Notes under the pieces: generated by a model
The model's database searches: none
Told to the model about the DNA's origin: nothing
What the model saw: only the letters and a program-made list of their open reading frames with translations
Assembly: GCF_016458235.1 (NCBI RefSeq)
Contig: NZ_JAEMHK010000005.1
Span: forward strand, 124,001 to 188,000
From: Geomonas propionica
GTDB lineage: Bacteria; Desulfobacterota; Desulfuromonadia; Geobacterales; Geobacteraceae
Length of the DNA stretch: 64,000 bases
Direction of reading: 5' to 3'
Position numbers and translations under genes: made by a program
Shown: piece by piece, positions 7,239-15,923 of the stretch
Numbering within the stretch: the stretch's first letter is position 1
Layout of the letters: each line of letters begins with the position of its first letter

Positions 7239-8218
7239 AAGACTCCGGGGTCGACGGCAGGATAATCGAGCTGTTCCGCTCCGGCGACGGGGTGGTTTCC
7301 GGCGCTGCGCTGAGCCGACTCCTGGGTGTGTCGCGAACCGCAGTCTGGAAGCACGTCAAGGGGCTCCGCGCCAGCGGATACCTGATCGAAGCCGTCCCCT
7401 CCAAGGGTTACCGGTTGCTCTCTTCACCCAAAGTTCTCACCCAGTTGGATCTCTCAGCCGGCCTCGACACCAGGAGGATCGGCTCCAGCATTATCTGCCT
7501 CAAGGAAACCGAGTCGACTAACCAGGTCGCCTTCAAGCTGGCCGAGGAAGGCGCTGCCGAAGGGACCGTGGTCATCGCCGACGCCCAGAGCGCCGGCAAG
7601 GGGAGGCTCGGGCGCATCTGGCTGTCGCCCCCCGGCGTCAACCTGTACTGCTCGGTGGTGCTGCGTCCCGCCATCGCACCGATGGCCGCCTGCCAGCTTA
7701 CCTTTCTCTCCGTGGTCGCCGTGGCCCGCGCCATCGAAAGCTGCACCGCGCTGAAGCCGCAGATCAAGTGGCCCAACGACATCCTGATCAATGGCAAGAA
7801 GGTGGCGGGGCTCCTGAACGAGATGAATGCGGAGACCGAGAAGGTGAACTTCGTGGTGCTCGGCATCGGGGTCAACCTCAACTTGGACATGTCGTCGATA
7901 TCCGAGTCCCTTTTGCGCCACCCGGCCACTTCGTTGTTGCAGGAAGGGGGCGCCGAGGTGGACCGGCTCGCCTTCACCCGTGCGCTGCTCTTGGAGTTGG
8001 ATCGCCTGTACGAGGTGTTCCTGGCCGAGGGGGAAGGTCCGGTGCGTGCAGAGTGGCTGGAGCGTTCCGCGATCAAGGGGCGCAATGTCAAGGTAAGCCA
8101 GGGCGAGCGCGAGTTCGTGGGCATGGTGCAGGGGGTGGATTCCTTCGGCGCGTTGCTGGTGCAGTTGTCCGACGGCAAGGTGGAGACCGTGCTCTCCGGC
8201 GACGTCGCGCTGGTTTAA
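7235..8218 (+). CDS. birA: Bifunctional biotin-protein ligase / biotin operon repressor
   Basis: Activates biotin as biotinyl-AMP and attaches it to carboxylase carrier domains; with an N-terminal HTH it can also repress biotin genes. 327 aa. The winged-HTH is at residues ~6-65 (SGAALSRLLGVSRTAVWKHVKGLRASGY), the catalytic core contains GRLGRIWLSPPGVNLY and KWPNDILINGKKVAGLLNE, and the C-terminal SH3-like part ends VETVLSGDVALV. The start is TTG at 7235, overlapping the nadC TGA; GATGGAGGG just upstream supports it. No biotin biosynthesis genes are in the window. Confidence 0.93.
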   Translation: MKDSGVDGRIIELFRSGDGVVSGAALSRLLGVSRTAVWKHVKGLRASGYLIEAVPSKGYRLLSSPKVLTQLDLSAGLDTRRIGSSIICLKETESTNQVAFKLAEEGAAEGTVVIADAQSAGKGRLGRIWLSPPGVNLYCSVVLRPAIAPMAACQLTFLSVVAVARAIESCTALKPQIKWPNDILINGKKVAGLLNEMNAETEKVNFVVLGIGVNLNLDMSSISESLLRHPATSLLQEGGAEVDRLAFTRALLLELDRLYEVFLAEGEGPVRAEWLERSAIKGRNVKVSQGEREFVGMVQGVDSFGALLVQLSDGKVETVLSGDVALV

Positions 8219-8222
8219 ATCA

Positions 8223-8330
8223 GTTCACGCAAGCCGCAAAGGCGCAAAGAATAGAAAGTCTTTGTGGTGTGACATTCTCAGTTAGTTTCTGGTATTTGCT
8301 TGGCGCCTTTGCGGCTTTGCGTGAGGCGCA
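8223..8330. repeat. Intergenic inverted repeat between birA and coaX
   Basis: Arms TCACGCAAGCCGCAAAGGCG (near 8223-8243) and its near-perfect inverse near 8309-8330 (one base inserted) enclose about 65 bp. The words GCAAAGGCGCAAAG resemble those at 44571-44689. Confidence 0.7.
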
Positions 8331-8345
8331 GTTGGGAGGTTTTCT

Positions 8346-9113
8346 TTGCTTTTGGTGATCGACGTCGGGAACAGCAACATCGTTCTCGGGATTTACGATG
8401 AGGAACGATTGGTTCAAGACTGGCGGGTTTCCACCGACAAGTCAAAGACCATCGACGAGTACGGCATCCTGTTCCACGACCTGTTCCGCCTGTCGGGCAT
8501 CGTCTTCTCGGACGTGAAGGACATCATCGTTTCCTCGGTGGTGCCGACCCTGACCGGCGTTTTGGAGAAACTGGCGCGCCAGTATTTCAAGATCACCCCC
8601 TACGTGGTGGGGCCCGGCATCAAGACCGGCATGCCGATCCACTACGACAACCCGAAAGAGGTGGGGGCGGACCGCATCGTGAACGCCATCGCGGGCTTCG
8701 AGAAGTACCGCTCGCCACTCATCATCGTGGACTTCGGCACCGCCACCACCTTCGACTACGTCAACAAGAAGGGGGAGTACTGCGGCGGAGCCATCGCCCC
8801 AGGTCTCGCCATCTCCATGGAGGCCTTGTTCCAGAAGGCGAGCAAGCTGCCGCGGGTGGACATCGCCCGCCCGCCGAGCATCATCGCCAAGAACACGGTG
8901 AACTCGATGCAGGCCGGCATCTTCTTCGGCTACGTGGGGCTCGTGGACGGCATCGTGCAGCGCATGAAGGCCGAGGGGAAGGAGAGCGTCAAGGTGATCG
9001 CCACCGGCGGCCTTGCTTCGCTCATCGCACCGGAATCGAGCACCATAGAGGCGGTGGACGAGTTCCTCACCCTCGAGGGGCTGCGCATCATCTACAAGAG
9101 GAACAAGCCCTAG
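8346..9113 (+). CDS. coaX: Type III pantothenate kinase
   Basis: Phosphorylates pantothenate, the first step of coenzyme A synthesis. This is the CoaX type, of the ASKHA fold and unrelated to CoaA. 255 aa. Seen: phosphate-1 motif [13 protein letters not shown] at the N-terminus, [11 protein letters not shown], phosphate-2 [11 protein letters not shown], and [25 protein letters not shown]. The start is TTG at 8346, with GGGAGG 8 bp before it; starting later would remove the phosphate-binding Asp. The inverted repeat above separates it from birA, so joint transcription is uncertain. Confidence 0.94.
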   Translation: MLLVIDVGNSNIVLGIYDEERLVQDWRVSTDKSKTIDEYGILFHDLFRLSGIVFSDVKDIIVSSVVPTLTGVLEKLARQYFKITPYVVGPGIKTGMPIHYDNPKEVGADRIVNAIAGFEKYRSPLIIVDFGTATTFDYVNKKGEYCGGAIAPGLAISMEALFQKASKLPRVDIARPPSIIAKNTVNSMQAGIFFGYVGLVDGIVQRMKAEGKESVKVIATGGLASLIAPESSTIEAVDEFLTLEGLRIIYKRNKP

Positions 9114-9273
9114 GGTCACACGCCGCGCAGGCGGGTGAGGGAGGTACGCGACAATCCATTGAGAGTTCAACCAGGTAGTTGGTAGTTCGTTGTTTGTTTC
9201 GTCTGCTTTACTCAAGTCGGTTTCTCATTGAAGCGTAGGTCATTAATGATCTTCATTCTAAAGGGAGGGCACT

Positions 9274-11373
9274 ATGGGACGGTATGAAACGGCAAAACTG
9301 CGTAACCTCGGTATTGTAGCTCACGGCGGTGCCGGCAAGACCTCGCTGGCTGAGGCGATCCTGTTCGATACGGGCATGATCGACCGGCTGGGGAGGGTCG
9401 ACGACGGCAGCTCCACCATGGATTTCGAGCCCGAAGAGATCAAGCGCCGCATCTCGATCACCTCCTCCCTGGACCATTGCGAGTGGAGCGGGCACTCCAT
9501 CCACATCGTCGACACCCCGGGTTACGGCAACTTCATCGCCGATACCCGCGCCTGCATGAGGACGCTCGACTGCGCGGTGGTGATCCTTTCCGCCATCTCC
9601 GGCGTCAAGGTCCAGACCGAGGAGGTCTGGCAGTGGGCCAACGAGTTCGAGATCCCGCGCATCGCCTTCGTCAACAAGATAGATCGCGAGCGGGCCAGCT
9701 TCCTGCGCGCCATCGACGACATGGAGAAGGCGCTGGGCGCCAGGGGGGTCGCGGTGCAGATGCCCCTGGGCACCGAGGAGAACTTCGAAGGGGTCATCGA
9801 TCTGGTGCGCATGAAGGCGTACCGCTACCAGAAGGACCTCTCCGGCAAGTTCACCGAGGGTGAGATCCCGGCCGAACACCTCGACGAGGCGAAGCGCCTC
9901 CGGGAGATGATGGTCGAAACGGTGGCGGAGGCGTACGACGCACTCACTGAGAAGTTCCTCGACACAGGCGAGCTCTCTGAAGAAGAGATCCTGGACGGCA
10001 TCAGGGTCGGTACCATGCGCAGCACCTTCACCGCGGTCTTCTGCGGCTCGGCTGCCATGAACATCGGCGTGGCGCAGCTCTTGAACGGCATCTGCGACTT
10101 CCTCCCATCGCCCCTGGATCGCACCAAGTCGGTGGGATTCGATCCCAAGACCGAGCAAGTCATCGAACGTGCCCCCTCCGAGAGCGAGCCGTTCTCGGCG
10201 CTGGTCTTCAAGACCACCTCGGATCCCTACACCGGCAAGATCACCATCTTCCGCGTGTACTCGGGCGTGCTCAACTCGGACTCGCTGGTCTACAACTCCA
10301 GCAAGGGGGTCCAGGAGCGTATCGGCCAGATCTTCGAGCTGGAAGGGAAGAAACAGCACCCGATCAAGCAGGCGGTGGCCGGCGACATCGTCGCCGTGGC
10401 CAAGTTGAAGGAGACAGTCACCGGCGACACGCTCTGCGACGAGTCGAAGCCGATTGTCTACGAGCCGGCCCAGTCACTCCAGCCGGTGATCTCGTACGCC
10501 ATCGAGCCCAAGACCAAGAACGACGAGGACAAGATCCACGGCGCCCTGCAGCGCATGATCGAGGAAGACCCGACCATCGAGAGCCACCGTGACCCCCAGA
10601 CCCGCGAGTTCATCATCTCCGGCATGGGGCAGGTGCACCTTGAAGTAGTGGTCGAGAAGTTGAAGCGCAAGTTCGGCGTCGACGTCGTCCTGAAGACACC
10701 GAAGGTACCGTACCTCGAGACCATTCGCGGCTCGGCCAAGGTGCAGGGGAAATACAAGAAGCAATCCGGCGGGCGCGGCCAGTACGGCGACTGCTGGATC
10801 GAACTCGCACCGCTGCCGCGCGGCGAGGGGTACAAGTTCGAGGACAAGATCGTGGGCGGGGTGATCCCGCGCCAGTACATCCCGGCGGTCGACAAGGGGA
10901 TCCAGGAGGCCGCCAAGGAAGGCTTCCTGGCCGGTAACCCGGTGGTCGATTTCAAGGTGGCCCTCTTCGACGGCTCCTTCCACACCGTCGACTCCTCGGA
11001 GATGGCCTTCAAGGTGGCCGGTTCCATGGCTTTCAAGAAGGCGATGGAGCAGTGCAAGCCGGTCCTTTTGGAGCCTATCGTGAACATGAAGATCACGGTG
11101 CCGGACGAGAACATGGGCGATGTGATCGGCGATCTTAACTCCAGGCGCGGCAAGGTGGTCGGGGTTGAGCCGAAGGCAAACTCGCAGATCATCAGGAGCG
11201 TGGTGCCCATGTCGGAGGTGCTGACATACTCCAATGACCTGCGCTCCATGACCAGCGACCGCGGCATGTTCTCCTCGGAGTTCTCCCACTACGAGGAGGT
11301 CCCGAGCCACCTGGCCCAGAAGATTATCGCCGAGGCGCAGGACCAGAAGAACAACAACCATAAGAGTGCTTAA
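9274..11373 (+). CDS. Elongation factor G paralogue (EF-G-like GTPase)
   Basis: 699 aa with the five-domain EF-G plan. G domain: P-loop HGGAGKTS near residues 17-24, DTPGYGNF (switch II), NKID. Then domain II and the C-terminal translocation domains (GRGQYGDCWIELAPL, VIGDLNSRRGKVVGVEP). It departs from canonical FusA in having HGGAGKTS instead of HIDAGKTT and DTPGYGNF instead of DTPGHVDF; the switch II His that aligns with the catalytic His of translational GTPases is replaced by Tyr. It stands alone rather than in the str operon, so I read it as the secondary EF-G class and not the main factor. AAAGGGAGGG precedes the ATG. Confidence 0.85.
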   Translation: MGRYETAKLRNLGIVAHGGAGKTSLAEAILFDTGMIDRLGRVDDGSSTMDFEPEEIKRRISITSSLDHCEWSGHSIHIVDTPGYGNFIADTRACMRTLDCAVVILSAISGVKVQTEEVWQWANEFEIPRIAFVNKIDRERASFLRAIDDMEKALGARGVAVQMPLGTEENFEGVIDLVRMKAYRYQKDLSGKFTEGEIPAEHLDEAKRLREMMVETVAEAYDALTEKFLDTGELSEEEILDGIRVGTMRSTFTAVFCGSAAMNIGVAQLLNGICDFLPSPLDRTKSVGFDPKTEQVIERAPSESEPFSALVFKTTSDPYTGKITIFRVYSGVLNSDSLVYNSSKGVQERIGQIFELEGKKQHPIKQAVAGDIVAVAKLKETVTGDTLCDESKPIVYEPAQSLQPVISYAIEPKTKNDEDKIHGALQRMIEEDPTIESHRDPQTREFIISGMGQVHLEVVVEKLKRKFGVDVVLKTPKVPYLETIRGSAKVQGKYKKQSGGRGQYGDCWIELAPLPRGEGYKFEDKIVGGVIPRQYIPAVDKGIQEAAKEGFLAGNPVVDFKVALFDGSFHTVDSSEMAFKVAGSMAFKKAMEQCKPVLLEPIVNMKITVPDENMGDVIGDLNSRRGKVVGVEPKANSQIIRSVVPMSEVLTYSNDLRSMTSDRGMFSSEFSHYEEVPSHLAQKIIAEAQDQKNNNHKSA

Positions 11374-11389
11374 CAGAATTTTTAAATAG

Positions 11390-11467
11390 GCTGCCCGGCC
11401 CACCTTCGCCAAGGCTACGGTGGGCACGCCCCACGAAGCCTTGGCGGAATGTGGCTTGCCGGGCAGC
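11390..11467. repeat. Large intergenic palindrome after the EF-G paralogue
   Basis: Outer arms GCTGCCCGGC (11390-11399) and GCCGGGCAGC (11458-11467). Inner words TTCGCCAAGGCT and AGCCTTGGCGGA also pair. It may act as a terminator, but it lacks a T-run. Its core is repeated at 11732-11759 inside the next gene. Confidence 0.75.
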
Positions 11468-11502
11468 TTGATTCGAATGACAAGACCAGGAGGATGAGCC
11501 AG

Positions 11503-12678
11503 ATGGCGAAGGAATTTACACCCGATGAAGATGAAACCGTAGACCACAAGAAGCGTTCCCAACAGCGACTCCTTCTGCTTTTGCTGCTGCTCATCGGTCT
11601 TTTTGCGTACCTTTACTTCTTCACCGGTTTGATCAAGCCTCGGGATGAGGCGTCCGCACCTCCGCCCGCGCCTGCCCCGGCGCTGGTCAAGAAACCGCTG
11701 CCGCCGCGCGCTCCCTCTGCTGATGCTCCGACCTCCGCCAAGGCTACGGCCGGCACGCCTGGTGCTGGAGCTCAGGCCAAGCCTGGAGAGACTGCCACGG
11801 CAGGCAAGCCTGCGGCTGCAGCTCCGGGCAAGCCTGGTGAGGCCGCCAAGGCAGGGGAGACGAAACCTGCGCCTGCAGCCAAGCCGGGTTCCCCCGCCGC
11901 ACCGCCTGCGCATCCGGCGGCACCGGCTGCCAAACCTGGAACTCCGGCTGCGAAGCCTGCGGCACCGGCGCAGCCGGCCAAGCCTGCTGCCGCTCCCGCC
12001 GCCGCTGCCAAGGAGAGCAAGCCTGCCGTGGCTGCGAAAGAAGCCAAGCCTGCCGCCGGCAAGGAAGCAAAACCTGCCGCCGCTGGCAAAGAGGCCAGGC
12101 CCGCAGGCAAAGAGGCGAAACCCGCCGCCGCCAAGGAGGCGAAGCCCGCACAGGAGAATAAAGAGGCCAAGACTGCCAAACCGGCGACCAAGGCAGCTGC
12201 CAAGGCCAAGGTCAAGCCGGGAGCGTTCGCCCTCGAACTGGACAGCGAGGTCGCCGAGAGCGAGGTCGCTTCGGTGACCGCGAAGCTTAAGAAGGCCGGC
12301 GTCACGCCGGTTGTTACCAGCAAAACCCATAAGGGCGAGCCGATGCACCGCCTGTTCCTGGCAGATTTCGCCAGCCGCGACGAGGCCGCCGAGGAACTGG
12401 GCCGACTGAAAGGTGTGGCACCCAACGCGTTCATGCTCAAGGAAGGGAGCCGCTACTCGGTCTATGCCGGTTCGTTCATGAGGGAAGGGAAGGCTGCCAC
12501 GGAGCAGGACCGTCTCTATGACAAGGGAGTCCGACTGGTGCTCAAAAAGGCCAACATCCCGGTGACGGTGGTGAAGGTCCGCGGCGGAAGCTTCGCCAAT
12601 CCGACCAGCGCCGAGAAGGCGGCGGCGAACCTCAAGAAGACCGGCCTTTCCGCGAAGGTCGTCAAGGCAGGTAAATAA
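11503..12678 (+). CDS. SPOR-domain membrane protein with long Ala/Pro/Lys linker
   Basis: 391 aa: short charged cytoplasmic head, one transmembrane helix (LLLLLLLLIGLFAYLYFFTGL, residues ~24-45), a ~190-residue Ala/Pro/Lys-rich periplasmic linker with repeated KEAKPAA-type words, and a C-terminal domain of about 150 residues in which SPOR-like units can be seen (HRLFLADFASRDEAAEELGRLK; YSVYAGSFMREGKAA). SPOR domains bind denuded septal peptidoglycan, so a division or envelope role is likely. I place the start at ATG 11503, 9 bp after AGGAGG; earlier in-frame starts exist at 11449 and 11494. It heads a four-gene run ending with the MgtC-like gene. Confidence 0.75.
   Translation: MAKEFTPDEDETVDHKKRSQQRLLLLLLLLIGLFAYLYFFTGLIKPRDEASAPPPAPAPALVKKPLPPRAPSADAPTSAKATAGTPGAGAQAKPGETATAGKPAAAAPGKPGEAAKAGETKPAPAAKPGSPAAPPAHPAAPAAKPGTPAAKPAAPAQPAKPAAAPAAAAKESKPAVAAKEAKPAAGKEAKPAAAGKEARPAGKEAKPAAAKEAKPAQENKEAKTAKPATKAAAKAKVKPGAFALELDSEVAESEVASVTAKLKKAGVTPVVTSKTHKGEPMHRLFLADFASRDEAAEELGRLKGVAPNAFMLKEGSRYSVYAGSFMREGKAATEQDRLYDKGVRLVLKKANIPVTVVKVRGGSFANPTSAEKAAANLKKTGLSAKVVKAGK
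11732..11759. repeat. In-gene copy of an intergenic repeat core
   Basis: The segment matches 11404-11430 of the upstream palindrome at all but about three positions, including the shared word CGCCAAGGCTACGG. Here it encodes part of the linker (around TSAKATAGTPG) of the SPOR protein. Confidence 0.7.
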
Positions 12679-12683
12679 GCTCA

Positions 12684-13568
12684 GTGTCGTCCAAAGTCAC
12701 CTTCAGGATAACCGCGGCGGCGGCCCCGTACATCGGGGCCGACAAGCCCAGGGAGAACCGGCTGCAAGCCGCATCGGGGCGGGTGCCACTCCCCCCGGGC
12801 GACCTGGTACTGCTTTTGTACTACCTCTGCCACGACCCGGACCAGGAGGTGAAGCAGCAGGCGATGGGATCGCTACGCTCCTTGGAACTGCCGGTGCTGG
12901 AGCAAATCCTCTCCGATGGCGAGCTGCATCCTCAGATCCTGGACGCCCTGGTGCAGCTGCACGGCAGGAAACAGGAGGTTGCCCCGCTTCTGGCCGGGCA
13001 CCCGAGCCTGAGCGAGAAAGCCGCCGCTTTTCTCCGGGCGCAGGGTGCAGCCGCCGCTCCGCAACCCGCGGCGCCCCGCAAAGAGCACGACTTGGAGGAG
13101 GCTGACGAGACCATCCCTCCCGATGACGACGAACCCATCGACGAGGAGGAGTACCAGTCCAAGTACCAGATGGCCCAGGGAATGGGGGTGAGCGACAAGA
13201 TCAAGATGGCCATGACCGGGGACAAGGAATGGCGCGCCATCCTGATCAAGGACAACAACAAGTTGGTCTCCGGAGCGGCAATCAAGAACCCGCGCATGAC
13301 CGAGTCGGAGGTGCTTACCGTCGCGAAGTCACAGGTACAAAACGACGAGATCATGCGGGTCATCTGCGCTAACAAGGAATGGATCAAGAACGCTCAGATC
13401 AGGAAGGCGCTGGTGGAAAATCACAAGACGCCTCTACCGCAAGCACTGCGCTTTCTGCCAAGCTTGGGCGAGAAGGATCTCGCCGGCCTCGCCAAAAGCA
13501 AGAACGTCAACACCATTATCTCGACTCAGGCGCGCAAGATCCTGACGATCAAGCAGGAAAAACGGTAA
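12684..13568 (+). CDS. Conserved unknown protein with helical-repeat segments
   Basis: 294 aa, function unknown. Residues ~25-115 look like HEAT-type helices (DLVLLLYYLCHDPDQEVKQQAMGSLRSLELPVLEQIL). An acidic stretch (DEPIDEEEYQSKYQMAQ) follows. The C-terminal third (NPRMTESEVLTVAKSQVQNDEIMRVICANKEW..TPLPQALRFLPSLGEKDLAGLAKSKNV) is a repeat I associate with deltaproteobacterial hypothetical proteins of this neighbourhood type. The start is GTG at 12684, five bases after the SPOR gene, with no strong ribosome site, suggesting coupling. It sits between a SPOR protein and an MglA-like GTPase. Confidence 0.6.
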   Translation: MSSKVTFRITAAAAPYIGADKPRENRLQAASGRVPLPPGDLVLLLYYLCHDPDQEVKQQAMGSLRSLELPVLEQILSDGELHPQILDALVQLHGRKQEVAPLLAGHPSLSEKAAAFLRAQGAAAAPQPAAPRKEHDLEEADETIPPDDDEPIDEEEYQSKYQMAQGMGVSDKIKMAMTGDKEWRAILIKDNNKLVSGAAIKNPRMTESEVLTVAKSQVQNDEIMRVICANKEWIKNAQIRKALVENHKTPLPQALRFLPSLGEKDLAGLAKSKNVNTIISTQARKILTIKQEKR

Positions 13569-13584
13569 CTCAGGGGGATCTCGA

Positions 13585-14481
13585 ATGGCTCTGGTGAACC
13601 AGGCAAAGCGTGAAATCAACGCGAAGATAGTCTTTTTCGGGCCCGGTCAGGCAGGTAAAGGAACCAGCCTCAGGCACGTCTTCAATAAACTCAAGCCGGA
13701 GTTCCGCGGCGCGCTGAAGGTGATGAGCGTGCAGGGCGCGCGCATGCTGTTCTTTGACTTCACTCCGCCAGGTGACGGCAACGTCGACGGCTTCCGGGTC
13801 CGCTTTCACCTCTACACCGTCTCGGGGCCGCTGGTCGACCCGGCGGCCTGGAAGATGGTGCTGAAGGGAGCGGACGGGGTGGTCTTCGTCGCCGATTCCG
13901 CGCCGCAGCGGCTGGCTGACAACCAGGCCGCGCTGGGGCAGCTCGTCGAGTACCTGAAGGGCTACGGGCAGAGCTTGACCTCCATCCCCACTGTCCTTCA
14001 ATACAACAAGAGCGATCTGGCCGACGCCTCTGCCGTAGCCGAACTGGAGCAGCAGTTGAACCCGTCGCGGCTGGTGAGCTTCAAGACCAGCAGCCAGACT
14101 GGCGAGGGGGTCCTGCAGGGGCTAATGGCGCTGGTGAAGAGCGTCCTGACCGGGCTGCGCGCCAAAGGGACCGACGCCATAGCCAGCGGCGAAGCGCTGC
14201 AACACATGGTGGAAAGTCCGGCACCGGCCGCAGCTCCGGCACGCCCCGCGGTGGAGGCTCACCCTGCCGCACCCGCGTCCGCGCGCCCCACAGCCGCGCC
14301 CGCTCCCGTGCAATCCCCTGCAGCGCCGGCGCCATCTGCCGAAGAAGAGCCGCTCTCTCTCGAGATTGCCGGCGACCCCGTGGCCGCGGGTGACCTGATC
14401 CGGGTCCCGCTCACCATCCGTAGCGGCGACCGGGAAAAGACCGTGGTGCTGACCCTGTCGCTCGGCCTTTCCGAGGAGTAG
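13585..14481 (+). CDS. MglA-like small GTPase with C-terminal extension
   Basis: 298 aa. Residues 1-195 are a Ras-like GTPase of the MglA group, polarity switches in Myxococcus and relatives: REINAKIVFFGPGQAGKGTS (P-loop ~19-27), RFHLYTVSGP (switch II region), YNKSDL (base recognition). The residue after the P-loop Lys is Gly26, then Thr27; MglA normally has GKT, so Mg2+ coordination must be shifted. A Pro/Ala linker (~205-255) leads to a short C-terminal module (EPLSLEIAGDPVAAGDLIRVPLTIRSGDREKTVVLTLSL) absent from MglA itself. No MglB-type Roadblock partner is adjacent. Confidence 0.75.
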   Translation: MALVNQAKREINAKIVFFGPGQAGKGTSLRHVFNKLKPEFRGALKVMSVQGARMLFFDFTPPGDGNVDGFRVRFHLYTVSGPLVDPAAWKMVLKGADGVVFVADSAPQRLADNQAALGQLVEYLKGYGQSLTSIPTVLQYNKSDLADASAVAELEQQLNPSRLVSFKTSSQTGEGVLQGLMALVKSVLTGLRAKGTDAIASGEALQHMVESPAPAAAPARPAVEAHPAAPASARPTAAPAPVQSPAAPAPSAEEEPLSLEIAGDPVAAGDLIRVPLTIRSGDREKTVVLTLSLGLSEE

Positions 14482-14484
14482 CCC

Positions 14485-15165
14485 TTGGGTCCCGACTTCG
14501 ACATCTACCTGCTGTGCCGCCTGTTACTCGCCTCCTTCCTCGGAGGGCTGATCGGCCTTGAGCGCGAGATCCACGGCCGCCCCGCAGGGTTCCGGACCCA
14601 CCTGTTGGTATCGCTCGGCTCGTGTCTTTTCACCATCACCTCCATCGAGATCTACCGCATCTTCGGTAACTTCACCGGTGGAGCGGTCGGGGTCGATCCC
14701 GGGCGCGTGGCCGCCCAGGTCGTCACCGGCATCGGTTTCCTTGGCGCCGGCGCCATCATCAGGGAGCGCGCCTCGATCCGCGGCCTGACCACCGCCGCCT
14801 GCCTCTGGGTCGCGGCTGCCCTTGGCGTCTCCTGCGGCATCGGCCTTTTCTGGCTCGCCGTGTCCGTAACGCTGGTGGCCCTGGCGAACCTCCTGTTACT
14901 GAAAGAAGTGGAGAAGAGGCTGACCCGCGATACCTACGTACAGGTCAAGGTGTGGGGAGAGGATCGCGCCGACTTCGTCAGCCGGGTCTACCAGACTCTC
15001 AGCGGTGCCGGCATCCAGAGAGTGGACGCTAAGCTGCAAAAGGATATCGAGCATGGCGTGATCTTCCTCGAGTTCCAGGTCAAGCAGCCCAAGAAATCCA
15101 ACTCGGCCGACCTCATGGCGCGGCTGAGCGTAGTGGAAGGGGTCAAGAGGATCGGAATTGACTGA
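14485..15165 (+). CDS. MgtC/SapB-family membrane protein with ACT-like tail
   Basis: 226 aa. The N-terminal ~135 residues hold the MgtC/SapB membrane domain: GGLIGLEREIHGRPAGFRTHLLVSLGSCLFTI with the conserved acidic/Arg pair, GIGFLGAGAIIRERASIRGLTTAACLWVAAALG, and several transmembrane helices. The remaining ~85 residues form a soluble regulatory tail (TYVQVKVWGEDRADFVSRVYQTLSGAGI) that looks ACT-like. The family is linked to Mg2+ homeostasis and cell-envelope adaptation; ion transport itself is unproven. The start is TTG at 14485, four bases after the GTPase stop, so it is the last gene of the four-gene run. Confidence 0.82.
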   Translation: MGPDFDIYLLCRLLLASFLGGLIGLEREIHGRPAGFRTHLLVSLGSCLFTITSIEIYRIFGNFTGGAVGVDPGRVAAQVVTGIGFLGAGAIIRERASIRGLTTAACLWVAAALGVSCGIGLFWLAVSVTLVALANLLLLKEVEKRLTRDTYVQVKVWGEDRADFVSRVYQTLSGAGIQRVDAKLQKDIEHGVIFLEFQVKQPKKSNSADLMARLSVVEGVKRIGID

Positions 15166-15218
15166 TCGCGAGATGCCCCTTTATTCAGAGCAGGCAACAA
15201 GGGAAAGGAGAACAGAGC

Positions 15219-15755
15219 ATGGCGGAACTTAAAGGAAGCAAGACAGAGCAGAACCTTCAGGAAGCATTCGCCGGCGAGTCGCAAGCGCGCAACAAGTACA
15301 CCTACTACGCGGCGGTGGCCAAGAAGGAAGGGTATGAGCAGATCTCGGCACTGTTCCTCGAAACGGCGGAGAACGAGAAAGAGCATGCCAAGCTACACTT
15401 CAAGGCACTCGGCGGCCTCGGAGACACCATCACCAACCTGAAGGCAGCGGCGGCTGGGGAATACGCCGAGTGGGTCGACATGTACCCGCGCATGGCCAAG
15501 GAGGCCCGGGAAGAGGGCTTCACCGCCATCGCAGCGATGTTCGACGGCATCGCCGCCATAGAGAAGGCGCACCAGGAGCGTTACAAGGCGCTGCTTGCCT
15601 CGATAGAAGAGGGGACCGTCTTCAAGGAAGATGCTCCCACCAGCTGGAAGTGTCGTAATTGCGGCCACATCCATGAGGGTAACGCTGCGCCGGATATCTG
15701 CCCGGTTTGCCATCACCCCAAGGCGTATTTCGAGCGTGTTGTCGAGAACTACTAA
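15219..15755 (+). CDS. rbr: Rubrerythrin
   Basis: 178 aa. N-terminal four-helix ferritin-like domain with di-iron ligands in FAGESQARNKYTYYA, ENEKEHAKLHF and IAAIEKAHQERY, then a rubredoxin-like Fe(SCys)4 site (CRNCGHIHEG..CPVCHHPKAYF). Rubrerythrins reduce hydrogen peroxide in the cytoplasm of anaerobes and protect against oxygen. AAAGGAG precedes the ATG. It is transcribed alone or with the preceding MgtC-like gene (53-bp gap) and ends at a strong terminator. Confidence 0.95.
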   Translation: MAELKGSKTEQNLQEAFAGESQARNKYTYYAAVAKKEGYEQISALFLETAENEKEHAKLHFKALGGLGDTITNLKAAAAGEYAEWVDMYPRMAKEAREEGFTAIAAMFDGIAAIEKAHQERYKALLASIEEGTVFKEDAPTSWKCRNCGHIHEGNAAPDICPVCHHPKAYFERVVENY

Positions 15756-15764
15756 CCCTGCCGG

Positions 15765-15797
15765 GGCGGGGGAGAGCTGCTCTCCCCCGCCTTTGTT
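15765..15797 (+). terminator. Rho-independent terminator after rubrerythrin
   Basis: Twelve-bp arms GGCGGGGGAGAG (15765-15776) and CTCTCCCCCGCC (15780-15791), then TTTGTTT. Confidence 0.88.
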
Positions 15798-15861
15798 TCG
15801 CTTCACCCCCGTTGGGCCTGCCTCTACGCTGCGTGCAGTTCATCCCGGATCGCAAAATCCC

Positions 15862-15891
15862 TTGTATACGACCGACTTTACATGCTATGAT
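15862..15891 (+). promoter_or_regulatory. Sigma-70-like promoter
   Basis: TTGTAT (15862-15867), 18-bp spacer, TATGAT (15886-15891), 32 bp before the ATG of the kinase-BON gene. Confidence 0.45.
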
Positions 15892-15923
15892 GCGGCGGTT
15901 TCTCATTAGCAAAGGAGGCTTGC

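Noticed and set aside
10474-12348. Very long open frame on the minus strand opposite the EF-G paralogue and SPOR gene
   Set aside because: It is a high-GC mirror frame of two well-supported plus-strand genes; the translation is Leu/Arg/Gly-rich and low in complexity.
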